Below are positions 28,986 to 38,580 of a stretch of 64,000 nucleotides of DNA, piece by piece. A program made the translations under genes and the position numbers. Positions within the stretch are counted from its first letter, which is position 1. Every line of letters starts with the position of its first letter. This stretch comes from Chryseolinea soli (GTDB taxonomy: Bacteria > Bacteroidota > Bacteroidia > Cytophagales > Cyclobacteriaceae): NCBI RefSeq assembly GCF_003589925.1, contig NZ_CP032382.1:1922001-1986000 (forward strand), in the 5' to 3' direction. The notes beneath the pieces are model-generated. The model had not been told where the DNA came from, did not search any database, and saw only the letters and a list, made by a program, of their open reading frames with translations.

Positions 28986-29699
28986 CTATTTCAGCGCTTT
29001 CAGATAGAGTTGAATGGTGTTCTCCAATCCATAGTAAAGGGCGTCGCAAATGAGCGCATGCCCGATGGAGACTTCATCCAGGGCGGGGATGCTTTGGGCC
29101 AGGAAGCGGAGGTTTTCCAGGTCCAGGTCGTGGCCGGCATTGAGGCCCAGACCGGCTTCTTTGGCCACCCGCGCGCTTTCTACATAGGGTTTGACCGCGA
29201 TGTCGCGGTTCACCTTATATTCATGTGCATAGGGTTCTGTATACAGTTCCACACGATGGGCGCCAAGCCGTGCAGCGCCTTCTACCATGCGCGGCTGGGG
29301 ATCAACAAAAACAGACACGCGCACACCGTGCGATTTGATTTCGTCGATGATGTCCTTCAGCAAGGCTGCGTGCTTCAGTGTGTCCCAACCGGCGTTGGAG
29401 GTGATAGCGTCAGGGGCATCGGGCACGAGTGTGGCTTGCCCCGGTTTCACTTCACGGATGATCTTCATGTAGCGTGCGTCCGGGTAGCCTTCGATGTTGA
29501 ACTCCGTGGTCACCTTGTCTTTCAACGCCATGACATCGGCATAGCGGATGTGGCGTTCGTCGGGCCGGGGATGTACGGTGATGCCTTCGGCGCCAAACCG
29601 TTCACAGTCAAGTGCCGTTTTTACTACATCGGGATTATTTCCCCCCCGTGCATTCCGGAGTGTGGCAATTTTATTAATATTGACGCTGAGTCTGGTCAT
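28986..29699 (-). CDS. pdxJ: Pyridoxine 5'-phosphate synthase
   Basis: PdxJ condenses 1-deoxyxylulose 5-phosphate with 3-amino-2-oxopropyl phosphate in the last ring-forming step of vitamin B6 synthesis. The 237-aa protein is a TIM barrel starting [19 protein letters not shown], with His43 in [11 protein letters not shown] and a [13 protein letters not shown] segment near the C-terminus. It is divergent from yqeY across a 101-nt gap. A -7 box lies 19 nt upstream of its start. Its pathway partner pdxA is not nearby. Confidence 0.95.
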   Translation of the reverse strand: MTRLSVNINKIATLRNARGGNNPDVVKTALDCERFGAEGITVHPRPDERHIRYADVMALKDKVTTEFNIEGYPDARYMKIIREVKPGQATLVPDAPDAITSNAGWDTLKHAALLKDIIDEIKSHGVRVSVFVDPQPRMVEGAARLGAHRVELYTEPYAHEYKVNRDIAVKPYVESARVAKEAGLGLNAGHDLDLENLRFLAQSIPALDEVSIGHALICDALYYGLENTIQLYLKALK

Positions 29700-29718
29700 A
29701 TTGTCTTTACACGAAGCA

Positions 29719-29726
29719 CAAATATA
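29719..29726 (-). promoter_or_regulatory. Candidate -7 box for pdxJ
   Basis: On the minus strand, TATATTTG matches TAnnTTTG exactly and ends 19 nt before the pdxJ ATG. The -33 element is not recognisable. Confidence 0.4.
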
Positions 29727-29800
29727 TTTCCGGTAGAACGAACCCGTTATCGTTTCGGTCTAAAATCGTTCGAAATTAAACATTAACAAAAAAATAATGT

Positions 29801-30253
29801 ATGAGTCTGAAGCAACAAATTGACAACGATATTAAAAAAGCCATGTTGGCCAAGCAGAAGGAAGAACTGGAGGCGCTGCGCAGCATCAAATCCATGATCC
29901 TGTTGGCCGAAACAGACAAAAGTGCTTCGGGCGAAATTTCGGGCGATGCCGAAAACAAGATCCTCATGAAAGCCGCCAAGCAACGCAAGGAGTCGGCCGA
30001 CATTTTTCAGCAACAAAATCGCCAGGACCTTGCCGAAAAGGAACTGTTCCAACTGGAAGTGATCAGCCGCTATTTGCCCAAGCAGCTTTCGGAAGAAGAG
30101 ATCGCTTCCAAAGTGAAGGAAATCATCGCCCAGGTAGGGGCAAAAGGTCCTCAAGACATGGGCAAAGTTATGGGCACCGCCACCAAAGTGCTGGCGGGCC
30201 AGGCCGATGGCAAAGTGATCTCTGAACTTGTAAAAAGACTTCTGACCGCGTGA
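29801..30253 (+). CDS. GatB/YqeY domain protein
   Basis: The 150-aa protein covers the YqeY family completely. It begins MSLKQQIDNDIKKAMLAKQ, has a helical first half and ends in the small GatB-like tail domain (PQDMGKVMGTATKVLAGQADGK). The family is related to the tRNA-binding tail of the amidotransferase subunit GatB, but its own role is not settled. It overlaps the next gene by GTGA (4 nt), so the two are translationally coupled. Confidence 0.9.
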   Translation: MSLKQQIDNDIKKAMLAKQKEELEALRSIKSMILLAETDKSASGEISGDAENKILMKAAKQRKESADIFQQQNRQDLAEKELFQLEVISRYLPKQLSEEEIASKVKEIIAQVGAKGPQDMGKVMGTATKVLAGQADGKVISELVKRLLTA

Positions 30254-30747
30254 GTATTGTCGACATTGCCCTCATCATTTTCATAGTGCTTGGCGCCTAC
30301 GGCGGATATAAGGATGGGTTTGTTGTGGAGATTTTTTCGCTGATCGGCATCGTGCTGGGCGTGTTGGGTGGCTTTAAGCTCATGGGATGGGCTATGGTCA
30401 GGTTGGCCGATCGTTTTAACGTAGACGAAAAAGTGTTGCCGTACGTCGCTTTCGGAGCTGTATTCATCGCCATTGTTGTGGCGGTGAGCCTCGCAGCCCG
30501 GCTCATCAAGGCGTCGTTGAACAAAACATTGTTGGGCGCTGCCGATCAGGGTGCCGGTGCCGTGCTGGGTGCGATGAAGACAACTTTTATGCTCAGCATT
30601 ATGTTGTGGATCATCGATTCACTGGAAATAAAGTTACCCGGGCGATGGACGGACCATTCTTGGGTTTATCCCTTTGTGGCCGGTGTAGCACCAAAAATTA
30701 CCCACTGGATCGGTGGAATTTTGCCCTTTTTCAAAGATGTGTTTTAG
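30250..30747 (+). CDS. cvpA: CvpA family membrane protein
   Basis: A 165-aa protein with four predicted helices. It starts SIVDIALIIFIVLGAYGGYKDGFV, the standard CvpA N-terminus, and ends with a short amphipathic helix. CvpA is tied to colicin V production in E. coli and more generally to envelope homeostasis. The GTG start at 30250 overlaps the yqeY stop, which fixes the start. Confidence 0.85.
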   Translation: MSIVDIALIIFIVLGAYGGYKDGFVVEIFSLIGIVLGVLGGFKLMGWAMVRLADRFNVDEKVLPYVAFGAVFIAIVVAVSLAARLIKASLNKTLLGAADQGAGAVLGAMKTTFMLSIMLWIIDSLEIKLPGRWTDHSWVYPFVAGVAPKITHWIGGILPFFKDVF

Positions 30748-30821
30748 CACGTTCCGGCCTGGGGTAAAAACTTTTCTTTCTCATTATTTTTTTTCCTTAC
30801 TTATCGCCGATAAAGAAGATC

Positions 30822-31574
30822 ATGGCCATTTCAGTTAAAGAAGAAAACGGAATTCGATATGTAGAAGAAGGTGAAGGACCCGTCCTGTTGTTGCTGCACG
30901 GATTGTTCGGTGCGTTGAGCAATTGGGAAGGCGTGGTCAACCGTTTTTCAAAAAATTTCCGCGTGCTCATTCCCATGCTTCCCATCTACGAAATGCCTAT
31001 CCGTGAAGCCGGTCTCGATGGCTTACGAAAGTTCGTGGAGGATTTTGTAGCGCTAAAAAAATTAAACGACATGATCATCATGGGCAACAGCCTGGGCGGT
31101 CACATCGCTTTGATCTATACGCTCAACAATTCCGACAAGGTGAAGAAGCTCATCCTCACCGGCAGCTCCGGGCTGTTTGAAGATTCCATGGGAGGCTCTT
31201 ACCCCAAACGCGGCAACTACCAGTACATTAAAGAGCGGGTGTCTTATACTTTCTACGATCCGGAGGTTGCGACGAAAGACCTGATCGACGAAGTCTTCGA
31301 GATCACCAACAGCATTCCCAAATGTTTGCGCATTGTGGCCATCGCCAAGTCTGCGCAGCGAAATAACATGGCCGACGAAATTCCCAATATAAAAATACCT
31401 ACTTTGCTGGTGTGGGGACTGAACGATACCATAACTCCCCCTATGGTAGCCCATGAATTTAACCGGCTTATTCCCAATTCGGACCTTAAGTTTATAGACA
31501 AATGTTGTCATGCACCCATGATGGAGCATCCAGAGACGTTTAATGAGCTGGTGGCAGACTTTTTGATAACATAA
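30822..31574 (+). CDS. Alpha/beta-fold hydrolase
   Basis: The 250-aa protein has an oxyanion-hole HGLFG (26-30), the nucleophile Ser90 in GNSLGG, Asp202 in GLNDTITP and His230 in CCHAPMMEHP, forming a full catalytic triad. A short lid region lies between about residues 115 and 170. It most resembles bacterial ester or C-C bond hydrolases of the BioH/MhpC type, but the substrate cannot be told. It is followed after 46 nt by the CBS-domain gene. Confidence 0.87.
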   Translation: MAISVKEENGIRYVEEGEGPVLLLLHGLFGALSNWEGVVNRFSKNFRVLIPMLPIYEMPIREAGLDGLRKFVEDFVALKKLNDMIIMGNSLGGHIALIYTLNNSDKVKKLILTGSSGLFEDSMGGSYPKRGNYQYIKERVSYTFYDPEVATKDLIDEVFEITNSIPKCLRIVAIAKSAQRNNMADEIPNIKIPTLLVWGLNDTITPPMVAHEFNRLIPNSDLKFIDKCCHAPMMEHPETFNELVADFLIT

Positions 31575-31620
31575 AACCAAATCCAATCGCACCACCAAAA
31601 GCGTACGTATAACAAACCTT

Positions 31621-32286
31621 ATGATTGCCGAAGATCTTATCAACCACATGATCCCTCCCCTGAAAGGATCCGATGATGCCCACAAGGCGATCGTGTGGAT
31701 GGAAGAATTCCGTTGCAATTTTCTCCCCGTTGTGGAAGAGGGCAAATTGCTCGGTTTCATTTCGGAAGAGATCATTTTGGAGGCCAACGACATCGACAAA
31801 CGGGTAAAGGACTTCAACCTCGTGGGGCAAAACTGTTTTGTTCACCTCGACACGCACTTCTACGACATTCTGAAAGTAGCGGCCGACAACAAATTGCAGG
31901 TCGTGGCCGTGCTGAACGAAGAGCAAAGCTACACCGGCCTCATCACGGTACAGGATACCCTCACCTCTTTTGCCCAAACAGCCGCCGTGCAACTCCCGGG
32001 CGGTATTTTGGTGCTGTCCATGAACCACGTGGACTATTCCCTGGCCGAGATCAGCCGCCTGGTGGAGGAAAACCACGCCAAGATCCTCAGCAGCATCGTG
32101 AAGGAAGATCCACTCGATCCCGGCAAACTTCGTCTCACCCTCAAAATCAACCAGTTGGACTTGTCGCGCATTGTGGCTACCCTGGAGCGTTTTGGCTATA
32201 AGGTCATTGGTCGTTACCACGAAACCAAGGCGTTGGGCGACGAAAAAGACCGCATCGACATGCTGCTCCGCTACCTGGATATTTAA
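31621..32286 (+). CDS. CBS-domain protein
   Basis: The 221-aa protein has a pair of CBS motifs (about residues 1-55 and 62-115), which typically bind adenosyl ligands, and an ACT-like C-terminal domain (about 125-205) with NQLDLSRIVATLERFGYKV. It lacks a channel, kinase or dehydrogenase domain and is probably a small regulatory subunit. It precedes nadK by 97 nt, an arrangement often seen in Bacteroidota. Confidence 0.85.
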   Translation: MIAEDLINHMIPPLKGSDDAHKAIVWMEEFRCNFLPVVEEGKLLGFISEEIILEANDIDKRVKDFNLVGQNCFVHLDTHFYDILKVAADNKLQVVAVLNEEQSYTGLITVQDTLTSFAQTAAVQLPGGILVLSMNHVDYSLAEISRLVEENHAKILSSIVKEDPLDPGKLRLTLKINQLDLSRIVATLERFGYKVIGRYHETKALGDEKDRIDMLLRYLDI

Positions 32287-32383
32287 AATCCGCACGCTCT
32301 TTTTGCGCCTTCCACTGCCCTTCCTATCTTTAAACTAGATTCGGAAAAACCGGCTTAACCAACTTTAAAAAACCACGGGCTGC

Positions 32384-33256
32384 ATGAGAGTTGCTGTGCA
32401 TGGAAAGGATTTTAATCGTGCATCGGCACCCTTCATCGCGCAGATCTTCGAGGTTCTGAGCCGATACAAGATCGACCTCTGCGTCTCCGAGAAATTCAGC
32501 GCCTACCTCGGCAAGGCCGGCATCAAAACTAAATTCAAAACCTACAGTTCGGCCAAGGATCTTAAGAACGTCCAGATCTTCCTCAGCATCGGGGGCGACG
32601 GCACCTTGCTCGAGTCCGTGACGCACATCAGCCGGTTGGAGATTCCCATATTGGGCATCAACACGGGACGGCTGGGGTTCCTGGCAACCATCAGCAAAGA
32701 AGAAACGGAAAAATCGCTCCAGCATTTGTTCGACGGAGCCTACACGCTGGATCAACGCGCGTTGCTAAAGCTGGACACGGAGAAAGACATTTTCGGACCC
32801 CTGAATTTTGCATTGAATGATTTCACGGTCGTAAAGAAAGACAGCTCGGCCATGATCACCATTCACACCTACATCGATGGGGAATTTTTAAATTCCTATT
32901 GGGCCGACGGCATCATCATTTCTACGCCGACAGGATCCACCGGGTACTCACTGAGTTGCGGGGGACCATTGATCTTCCCGCGCTCCGGAAACTTTGTCAT
33001 CACTCCCGTAAGCCCCCACAATTTGACCGTCCGTCCTATCGTCGTTTCCGATCAATCAGAAATAACCTTCCAGGTGGAGGGCAGGAGCAAACGTTTTCTG
33101 GTTTCATTGGATTCGCGCATGGCGCCGGTTGACCCGTCCGTAAAATTGAAAGTCACCAAAGCCGATTTTAAGGTCAACCTTATTCAGCTCGAAGGCACGC
33201 ATTATTTTAAGACCTTGCGTCAGAAGTTGAATTGGGGGTTGGATATTCGGAATTGA
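32384..33256 (+). CDS. nadK: NAD kinase
   Basis: NadK phosphorylates NAD to NADP. The 290-aa protein has the GGDGT motif (70-74, catalytic Asp72), LND (144-146) corresponding to the NE/D substrate motif, and the glycine-rich TPTGSTGYSLS (181-191). The length is typical. It begins the block nadK-DUF6089-DUF6089-uppS-bamA-ompH-ompH, a conserved Bacteroidota gene order, although a separate promoter box follows it. Confidence 0.95.
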   Translation: MRVAVHGKDFNRASAPFIAQIFEVLSRYKIDLCVSEKFSAYLGKAGIKTKFKTYSSAKDLKNVQIFLSIGGDGTLLESVTHISRLEIPILGINTGRLGFLATISKEETEKSLQHLFDGAYTLDQRALLKLDTEKDIFGPLNFALNDFTVVKKDSSAMITIHTYIDGEFLNSYWADGIIISTPTGSTGYSLSCGGPLIFPRSGNFVITPVSPHNLTVRPIVVSDQSEITFQVEGRSKRFLVSLDSRMAPVDPSVKLKVTKADFKVNLIQLEGTHYFKTLRQKLNWGLDIRN

Positions 33257-33264
33257 TTTTTTAT

Positions 33265-33272
33265 TACCTTTG
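33265..33272 (+). promoter_or_regulatory. Candidate -7 box for the DUF6089 genes
   Basis: TACCTTTG matches TAnnTTTG exactly and lies 36 nt before the ATG at 33309. A possible TTG is 23 nt upstream, which is too far to be convincing. Confidence 0.35.
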
Positions 33273-33308
33273 TAGTTCACTGATTGATAAATACTTATTC
33301 CTGACTCA

Positions 33309-34364
33309 ATGAGAAAGCTTCTTTACGTAGTGCTGGCCGTTTTCATGATCTCAGTTGCCCATCAGGCAGAGGCTCAAATGAGCCGAAGAAACATCAAAAA
33401 GAACAACAAACGCATCTCCACTTTCCGTGGACGCAAAGCCTGGTTCGCCAAAGAAAAAGTATATAACGCAATTGGTTTCTCGGTGAGCGCCTTGAACTAT
33501 TACGGCGACCTGGCGCCACGCCCCAGCAAGTTCAGCACCGATATTTCTTTTACCAAACCCGCCCTCGCGTTTTCCTTCTCGCACCGCTTCGGCCCCCGCT
33601 ATACACTGACGGCCGCGTTCATGTATGGAACCCTGAAGGGCTCCGATGCCGAGTCGGCTGACAAGAACGACACGGGAAATGGCGTTTTTCGCTATCAAAG
33701 AAATCTATCGTTCCGGAACCGGATAAAAGAGTTCTCCGTCATAGGGACGTTCGATCTGTTCCCCAACAGCGCGACCTACATCAGCCGCGTGAAATGGACG
33801 CCGTATGCTTTTGTGGGCGTTGCCGTTTTTCTGCACAACCCCCAGGCACAGGCACCGGCCGTCGACCCACAGGGCAATCCCCTCCCCGAAGCCGGAAAAT
33901 GGGTTGACTTGCAACCTCTTGGCACCGAAGGGCAATATGCCACCCTGCAGGAAGGCGATGCTAACTACGGCATTAAACCCTACAAAAAAATTCAGCCTGC
34001 CATACCTTTTGGTATAGGCGCGCGTTTCAGACTAAACGAAGTGATGGATTTGGCCGCAGAGATTGGATTCCGCTATACATTCACCGATTACCTGGACGAC
34101 GTCAGTAAAAACTACGTCGATCTCGGCGTATTCCAGGGCAACCAGTTAGCCAAGGCCATGTCATACCGCTCGTCGGAGGTGGCCACACCCGGCACAACCT
34201 ACGTCGGTCGCGACGGAGGAACATACACCGTGGTTTCCGGCTATGGTCAAGAATTTCCCGATAATGTGAGAGGCAATAAAAACAACCGTGACATCTACAT
34301 GGTCACTACGGTGCGTGTGACCTACATCCTTGGCAAGAACTTCCACCGGGCTAAATTCAGATGA
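33309..34364 (+). CDS. DUF6089-type outer-membrane beta-barrel protein
   Basis: The 351-aa protein has a signal peptide (to about residue 22, HQAEAQ), a basic stretch (SRRNIKKNNKRIST), and then alternating beta strands typical of a small outer-membrane barrel, including NAIGFSVSALNYYGDLAPRP. The family (DUF6089) is confined to Bacteroidota and usually sits in this spot before uppS and bamA. It overlaps the second copy by 4 nt (ATGA). Length and domain differ from the shorter neighbour, so this is a divergent pair, not a recent duplication. Confidence 0.82.
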   Translation: MRKLLYVVLAVFMISVAHQAEAQMSRRNIKKNNKRISTFRGRKAWFAKEKVYNAIGFSVSALNYYGDLAPRPSKFSTDISFTKPALAFSFSHRFGPRYTLTAAFMYGTLKGSDAESADKNDTGNGVFRYQRNLSFRNRIKEFSVIGTFDLFPNSATYISRVKWTPYAFVGVAVFLHNPQAQAPAVDPQGNPLPEAGKWVDLQPLGTEGQYATLQEGDANYGIKPYKKIQPAIPFGIGARFRLNEVMDLAAEIGFRYTFTDYLDDVSKNYVDLGVFQGNQLAKAMSYRSSEVATPGTTYVGRDGGTYTVVSGYGQEFPDNVRGNKNNRDIYMVTTVRVTYILGKNFHRAKFR

Positions 34365-35065
34365 TGCGGTCCCTCATAAAGAACCTCATTTGTCTAACGC
34401 TTTTCATCTCGGCTTTCACGGCCGCCCATGCTCAGAGTGCAGAAGTCAATAGTGCCGAAGTAGGATTCGGCCTGGGCACATTCAACTACACTGGCGACCT
34501 GGTTCGCTTCTATAATTTCAAATACTCAAAGCCGGCGGCAACCGTCTTTTACAAGTCCAACCTGAGCCGCGTGGTGAGCTTCCGTGTTTCCATCACCGGC
34601 GGACAACTCGGCGCCAGCGAAAAACCCATCGACGCTTTTGCCACCCAGCGCGATGCCTCGTTCAATATTTTTTTATTGGAGGCCTCCACGGGCGTGGAGT
34701 ATCATTTCCTGAACTGGCGCGACCCCAAACGCTTTATCCGTTTCTCGCCGTATTTGTTTGGAGGCGTCGGCATCTTTAGCATGTCGGGCGTTGCCACCAA
34801 AACAGCCGACTACAGCAACGTGCAGGCGGTCATTCCTTTTGGCGGGGGCATCAAATACGTCTATAATCCCAAGTGGTATTTTTCACTGGAATTCGGAGTC
34901 CGCAAAACCTTCACCGATTACCTGGACAACATTTCCGACGGCGACCCGCGCTATAAGAATTATCAGTATGGCAACCCCAACGATAACGACAACTACTACT
35001 TCCTGGGGGTGAGCATCACGCGCACATTCTACTCCATACCTTGTCCCTCCAATCCATACAAGTAA
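34361..35065 (+). CDS. DUF6089-type outer-membrane protein, second copy
   Basis: A 234-aa protein with a signal peptide (to about residue 25, TAAHAQ) and an eight-stranded-barrel pattern: GFGLGTFNYTGDLVRF near the start, ending YYFLGVSITRTF. It shares the FTDYLD segment with the preceding protein, indicating common ancestry. Start at 34361, overlapping the previous stop, or at the adjacent ATG 34364. Its role in the envelope is unknown. Confidence 0.82.
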   Translation: MMRSLIKNLICLTLFISAFTAAHAQSAEVNSAEVGFGLGTFNYTGDLVRFYNFKYSKPAATVFYKSNLSRVVSFRVSITGGQLGASEKPIDAFATQRDASFNIFLLEASTGVEYHFLNWRDPKRFIRFSPYLFGGVGIFSMSGVATKTADYSNVQAVIPFGGGIKYVYNPKWYFSLEFGVRKTFTDYLDNISDGDPRYKNYQYGNPNDNDNYYFLGVSITRTFYSIPCPSNPYK

Positions 35066-35123
35066 AAATTCCCATTTCGTCTACACTCGGCTCCTCAATC
35101 CATTAATAACCAATATCTTTTAT

Positions 35124-35131
35124 TAATTTTG
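35124..35131 (+). promoter_or_regulatory. Candidate -7 box for uppS
   Basis: TAATTTTG matches TAnnTTTG exactly, with 7 nt between it and the uppS GTG. No -33 element is visible. Confidence 0.35.
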
Positions 35132-35138
35132 AACCCCT

Positions 35139-35891
35139 GTGGCTTCATATAAGGAACATATCGACTTTAATAATATGCCCCAACACGTGGCGGTTATTAT
35201 GGATGGCAATGGCCGGTGGGCCAAGAAGAAAGGAGCCATGCGCATTTTCGGCCACCGCAACGCCGTTCAGGCCGTTCGCGACGTGACCGAAGGGTGCGGC
35301 GAGCTGGGTATAAAGTATCTGACCCTGTACGCCTTTTCTACCGAAAACTGGAATCGCCCCAAGGCTGAGATCGACGGTCTGATGGAGCTGTTGGTGAACA
35401 CCCTGAAACAGGAAATCAAGACCCTTTCCGAAAACCAGGTACGCCTGGTCACGATCGGCGAAACTTCGCATTTACCGGGCGACTGCCAGGCTAACCTGCA
35501 GTGGGCAATCGACCAAACAAAAAATAATAGCGGCCTCACCCTCATCCTGGCACTGAGCTACAGCGGCCGGTGGGAGATCATGAAGGCCGTAAAAGCCCTG
35601 GCCAAAGATGTTTCCGATGGAAAAGTGGCAGCCGACGCCATAAATGAGGCCGTATTTGAAAACTATTTGCAGACTTCCGGCATCCCTGATCCGGAGTTGC
35701 TCATCCGCACCAGTGGCGAGATGCGCGTCAGCAATTTTTTGCTGTGGCAAATTGCCTATACGGAACTCTATATCACACCCACACTCTGGCCAGACTTTCG
35801 AAAAGAGCACTTGTACGAAGCCATCTGGGCCTATCAACAACGTGAACGTAGATTCGGAAAGACAAGTGAACAATTGAACCCTGTAAGTTGA
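35139..35891 (+). CDS. uppS: Undecaprenyl diphosphate synthase (isoprenyl transferase)
   Basis: UppS adds eight isopentenyl units to farnesyl diphosphate to give the lipid carrier for peptidoglycan and other wall polymers. The 250-aa protein has the catalytic MDGNGRWAKKKG (about 21-32), the GHRNAVQAVRD segment, and the RTSGEMRVSNFLLWQ region (about 189-203) of cis-prenyltransferases. The start is GTG; the family's N-terminal residues before MPQHVAVIMDG require it rather than the later ATG. The stop and the bamA start overlap by one base (TGATG). Confidence 0.95.
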   Translation: MASYKEHIDFNNMPQHVAVIMDGNGRWAKKKGAMRIFGHRNAVQAVRDVTEGCGELGIKYLTLYAFSTENWNRPKAEIDGLMELLVNTLKQEIKTLSENQVRLVTIGETSHLPGDCQANLQWAIDQTKNNSGLTLILALSYSGRWEIMKAVKALAKDVSDGKVAADAINEAVFENYLQTSGIPDPELLIRTSGEMRVSNFLLWQIAYTELYITPTLWPDFRKEHLYEAIWAYQQRERRFGKTSEQLNPVS

Positions 35892-38578
35892 TGAAGCGAG
35901 TTTTATTCCTGATTATTCTTTTAAGTGTTGCTGCTGACGGCTGGGCTCAATTCAGGGGAAGGCGTTCGGGAACGGCTACGAATGCCCCCGGGGAAAATAA
36001 TTTGAATTATGCCAACCCGGCCGAATATACCATCGGCGGTATTGAAGTGACAGGATTGAACGTGCTCGATAAAAACGCCATGGTCTCCCTGACCGGTTTA
36101 AAAGTTGGCGACAAAATAAAAATCCCTGGCGACGCCATCTCCAGCGCCATCCGCAGTTTGTGGAAACACGGGCTGGTGGGCGATGTGACCATAAAGGTAG
36201 ACCGGATTGAAGGTCAGACGGTATTTCTGAACATCACCCTTTCCGAACGTCCACGCCTCACCGGGTTTTATTTTACAGGGATCTCTAAATCTCAGGAAAG
36301 CGGTCTGAAAGACGATCTGAAACTCATTCGCGGTAAGATTGTCACCGAGACCATGATCCGGAATACGGAAACCGGAGTAAAAAAATATTTTATCAAGAAG
36401 GGATTTCTCAACACCGCGGTGAAGATCACGCAACAGCGCGACACGCTGAACCGCGATGGGATCAAACTCAAAATAGCCGTCAATCCAAAGTCGAAGGTCA
36501 AGATCAATCACATCTCCTTTGTGGGCAACGAAGCCATGTCGGATGCGGTGTTGAAAAAGAAGCTGAAGAAAACCCACGAGCGCCCGCGCTTTGCCTTGCA
36601 TCGCACCATCCTCAACAGCGTCGTTAACCTCAAGCCGAAAGAGTTTATCGACTCCAGTTACAAAGTGAGCCCGAAGCAGCTCAAAGAATTTTTCAGCCAG
36701 AATGTTAAGCTCAACATCTTTGCCGGATCAAAATTCATCAAGACCGATTACGAGGAAGACAAAAAGAAACTGCTCGCCTACTACAACACCAAGGGTTATC
36801 GCGATGCTGAAATTGTTTCCGACTCGATCTATTCGCATAGCGAAAACACCATCAACATAGATTTCGTCATCTCGGAAGGACCGAAGTACTACTTCCGCAA
36901 CATCATCTGGACGGGTAACTACATCTACACCGACAAGCAATTGTCGGCCGTGTTGGGCATCAATAAAGGCGATGTTTTCAACCGCGAGTTGATTGACAAA
37001 AAATTACAATTCAATCCGAAAGGACTTGACATCAGCGGGCTCTACATGGACGATGGTTATCTGTTCTTCCAAATCCACCCCGTTGAAGTGGCCGTAGCCG
37101 GCGACTCGATCGACATCGAGATGCGTATCAACGAAGGCGAGCAAGCCACCATCAATGAAGTGACCATCACGGGCAACCAACGCACCAGCGATCACGTGAT
37201 CCGCCGCGAGTTGAGCACCGTGCCCGGACAAAAATTCCGTCGCTCCGATATCATCCGCACACAACAACGCCTGGGACAATTGGGCTACTTTGCGCCCGAC
37301 AAGATCGGCCAGAACCTCGTGCCCAACCCTGCCAAAGGAACCGTGGACATCGAATGGCAAGTGGAAGAACAATCCAACGACCAGGTGGAATTGTCGGGTG
37401 GTTGGGGCGGTTACTACGGCTTTGTGGGAACGTTGGGTTTAACGTTCAATAACTTCTCGCTGCGCAATATCCCGCACCTCAAAAACTGGAAGCCTCTGCC
37501 TGTGGGCGACGGTCAGCGTTTGTCGCTGCGTATGCAAGCCAACGGCCGGTCCTTCCAGAGCTACAGCTTCTCATTCACCGAACCCTGGTTGGGCGGACGC
37601 AAGCCTCACTCGCTTAGCGTGAGCTATGTTCGGTCCCTTTCGCGCTATGCCGGCGCGGGTGCGACCAGCTACAACGACTTGAACTCCGGAATAAAGGCCG
37701 ACAACATTTCCGTCGGTTTGGGACGCATGTTGGAATGGCCCGACAACTATTTTACACTCACCAACTCGTTGTCGTATGCGGTGTATTCCTTGAAAAACAT
37801 CAACTACGGATTGGGATGTACGACGTGTAAATCCTATGCGGTGACGTTCAACACCACCATTTCACGGAACAGCATCGACAACCAGATGTATCCTTCGTCC
37901 GGGTCTTCGGTTTCGCTGAGCCTTACGCTGACCCCGCCGTATTCGGCGTTCAATGGCCTTGATTATACTACGGCTACAGCCGAGCAAAAGAACAAATGGC
38001 AGGAGTATCACAAATGGATGTTCGATGCAAAGTATTATCTTCCCCTCGACAGCAAGAAAAAACTGGTGTTGGAAGCTAAAGCGCACTTCGGCTTCCTGGG
38101 GGCCTATAACAAGGAGAAAACCGGCATCGGACCCTTCGAGCGCTTTGTGCTCGGCGGAAGCGGTCTGGCAGGGGGCTTCAACTCCTTTGTTTTGGGCAAG
38201 GAAATCATCGGTTTGCGAGGCTACCAGGACAACCAGATCACGCCACCGACCTATGCGGTGGGCAACAGCACTTCGCAACAGGGTGGTGTGGTTTACGAGA
38301 AATTGGGCCTGGAATTGCGCTACCCCGTCACCACCGGCAACGCCGCAACGATCTACGGCTTAGTTTTCACGGAGGCCGGCAACAACTGGGGTACTTATGA
38401 GAACTTTAATCCGTTTAGTATGTATAAATCGGCCGGCTTTGGGGCCAGAATCTTTATGCCTGCGTTTGGATTGATTGGCTTGAACTGGGCATATGGATTT
38501 GATCCTGTTCCGCTGGGAAGCAGGGGGCCGGTCAGTGGATCGCAATTCCACTTCACCATCGGTCAGCAAATCAGATAG
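35891..38578 (+). CDS. bamA: Outer-membrane protein assembly factor BamA
   Basis: BamA folds beta-barrel proteins into the outer membrane. The 895-aa protein has a signal peptide (to about residue 20, DGWAQ), five POTRA repeats (about 45-440) and a 16-stranded Omp85 barrel from about residue 490. In the barrel, the L6 motif usually read as VRGF is GLRGY (774-778), a common variant in this phylum. It begins on the uppS stop and is followed 2 nt later by ompH, consistent with coordinated supply of chaperones and the assembly machine. Confidence 0.95.
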   Translation: MKRVLFLIILLSVAADGWAQFRGRRSGTATNAPGENNLNYANPAEYTIGGIEVTGLNVLDKNAMVSLTGLKVGDKIKIPGDAISSAIRSLWKHGLVGDVTIKVDRIEGQTVFLNITLSERPRLTGFYFTGISKSQESGLKDDLKLIRGKIVTETMIRNTETGVKKYFIKKGFLNTAVKITQQRDTLNRDGIKLKIAVNPKSKVKINHISFVGNEAMSDAVLKKKLKKTHERPRFALHRTILNSVVNLKPKEFIDSSYKVSPKQLKEFFSQNVKLNIFAGSKFIKTDYEEDKKKLLAYYNTKGYRDAEIVSDSIYSHSENTINIDFVISEGPKYYFRNIIWTGNYIYTDKQLSAVLGINKGDVFNRELIDKKLQFNPKGLDISGLYMDDGYLFFQIHPVEVAVAGDSIDIEMRINEGEQATINEVTITGNQRTSDHVIRRELSTVPGQKFRRSDIIRTQQRLGQLGYFAPDKIGQNLVPNPAKGTVDIEWQVEEQSNDQVELSGGWGGYYGFVGTLGLTFNNFSLRNIPHLKNWKPLPVGDGQRLSLRMQANGRSFQSYSFSFTEPWLGGRKPHSLSVSYVRSLSRYAGAGATSYNDLNSGIKADNISVGLGRMLEWPDNYFTLTNSLSYAVYSLKNINYGLGCTTCKSYAVTFNTTISRNSIDNQMYPSSGSSVSLSLTLTPPYSAFNGLDYTTATAEQKNKWQEYHKWMFDAKYYLPLDSKKKLVLEAKAHFGFLGAYNKEKTGIGPFERFVLGGSGLAGGFNSFVLGKEIIGLRGYQDNQITPPTYAVGNSTSQQGGVVYEKLGLELRYPVTTGNAATIYGLVFTEAGNNWGTYENFNPFSMYKSAGFGARIFMPAFGLIGLNWAYGFDPVPLGSRGPVSGSQFHFTIGQQIR

Positions 38579-38580
38579 TT

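Noticed and set aside
37190..37201. Palindrome GATCACGTGATC inside bamA as a possible parS
   Set aside because: It shares only the CACGTG core; the outer arms do not fit GTTnCACGTGnAAC.
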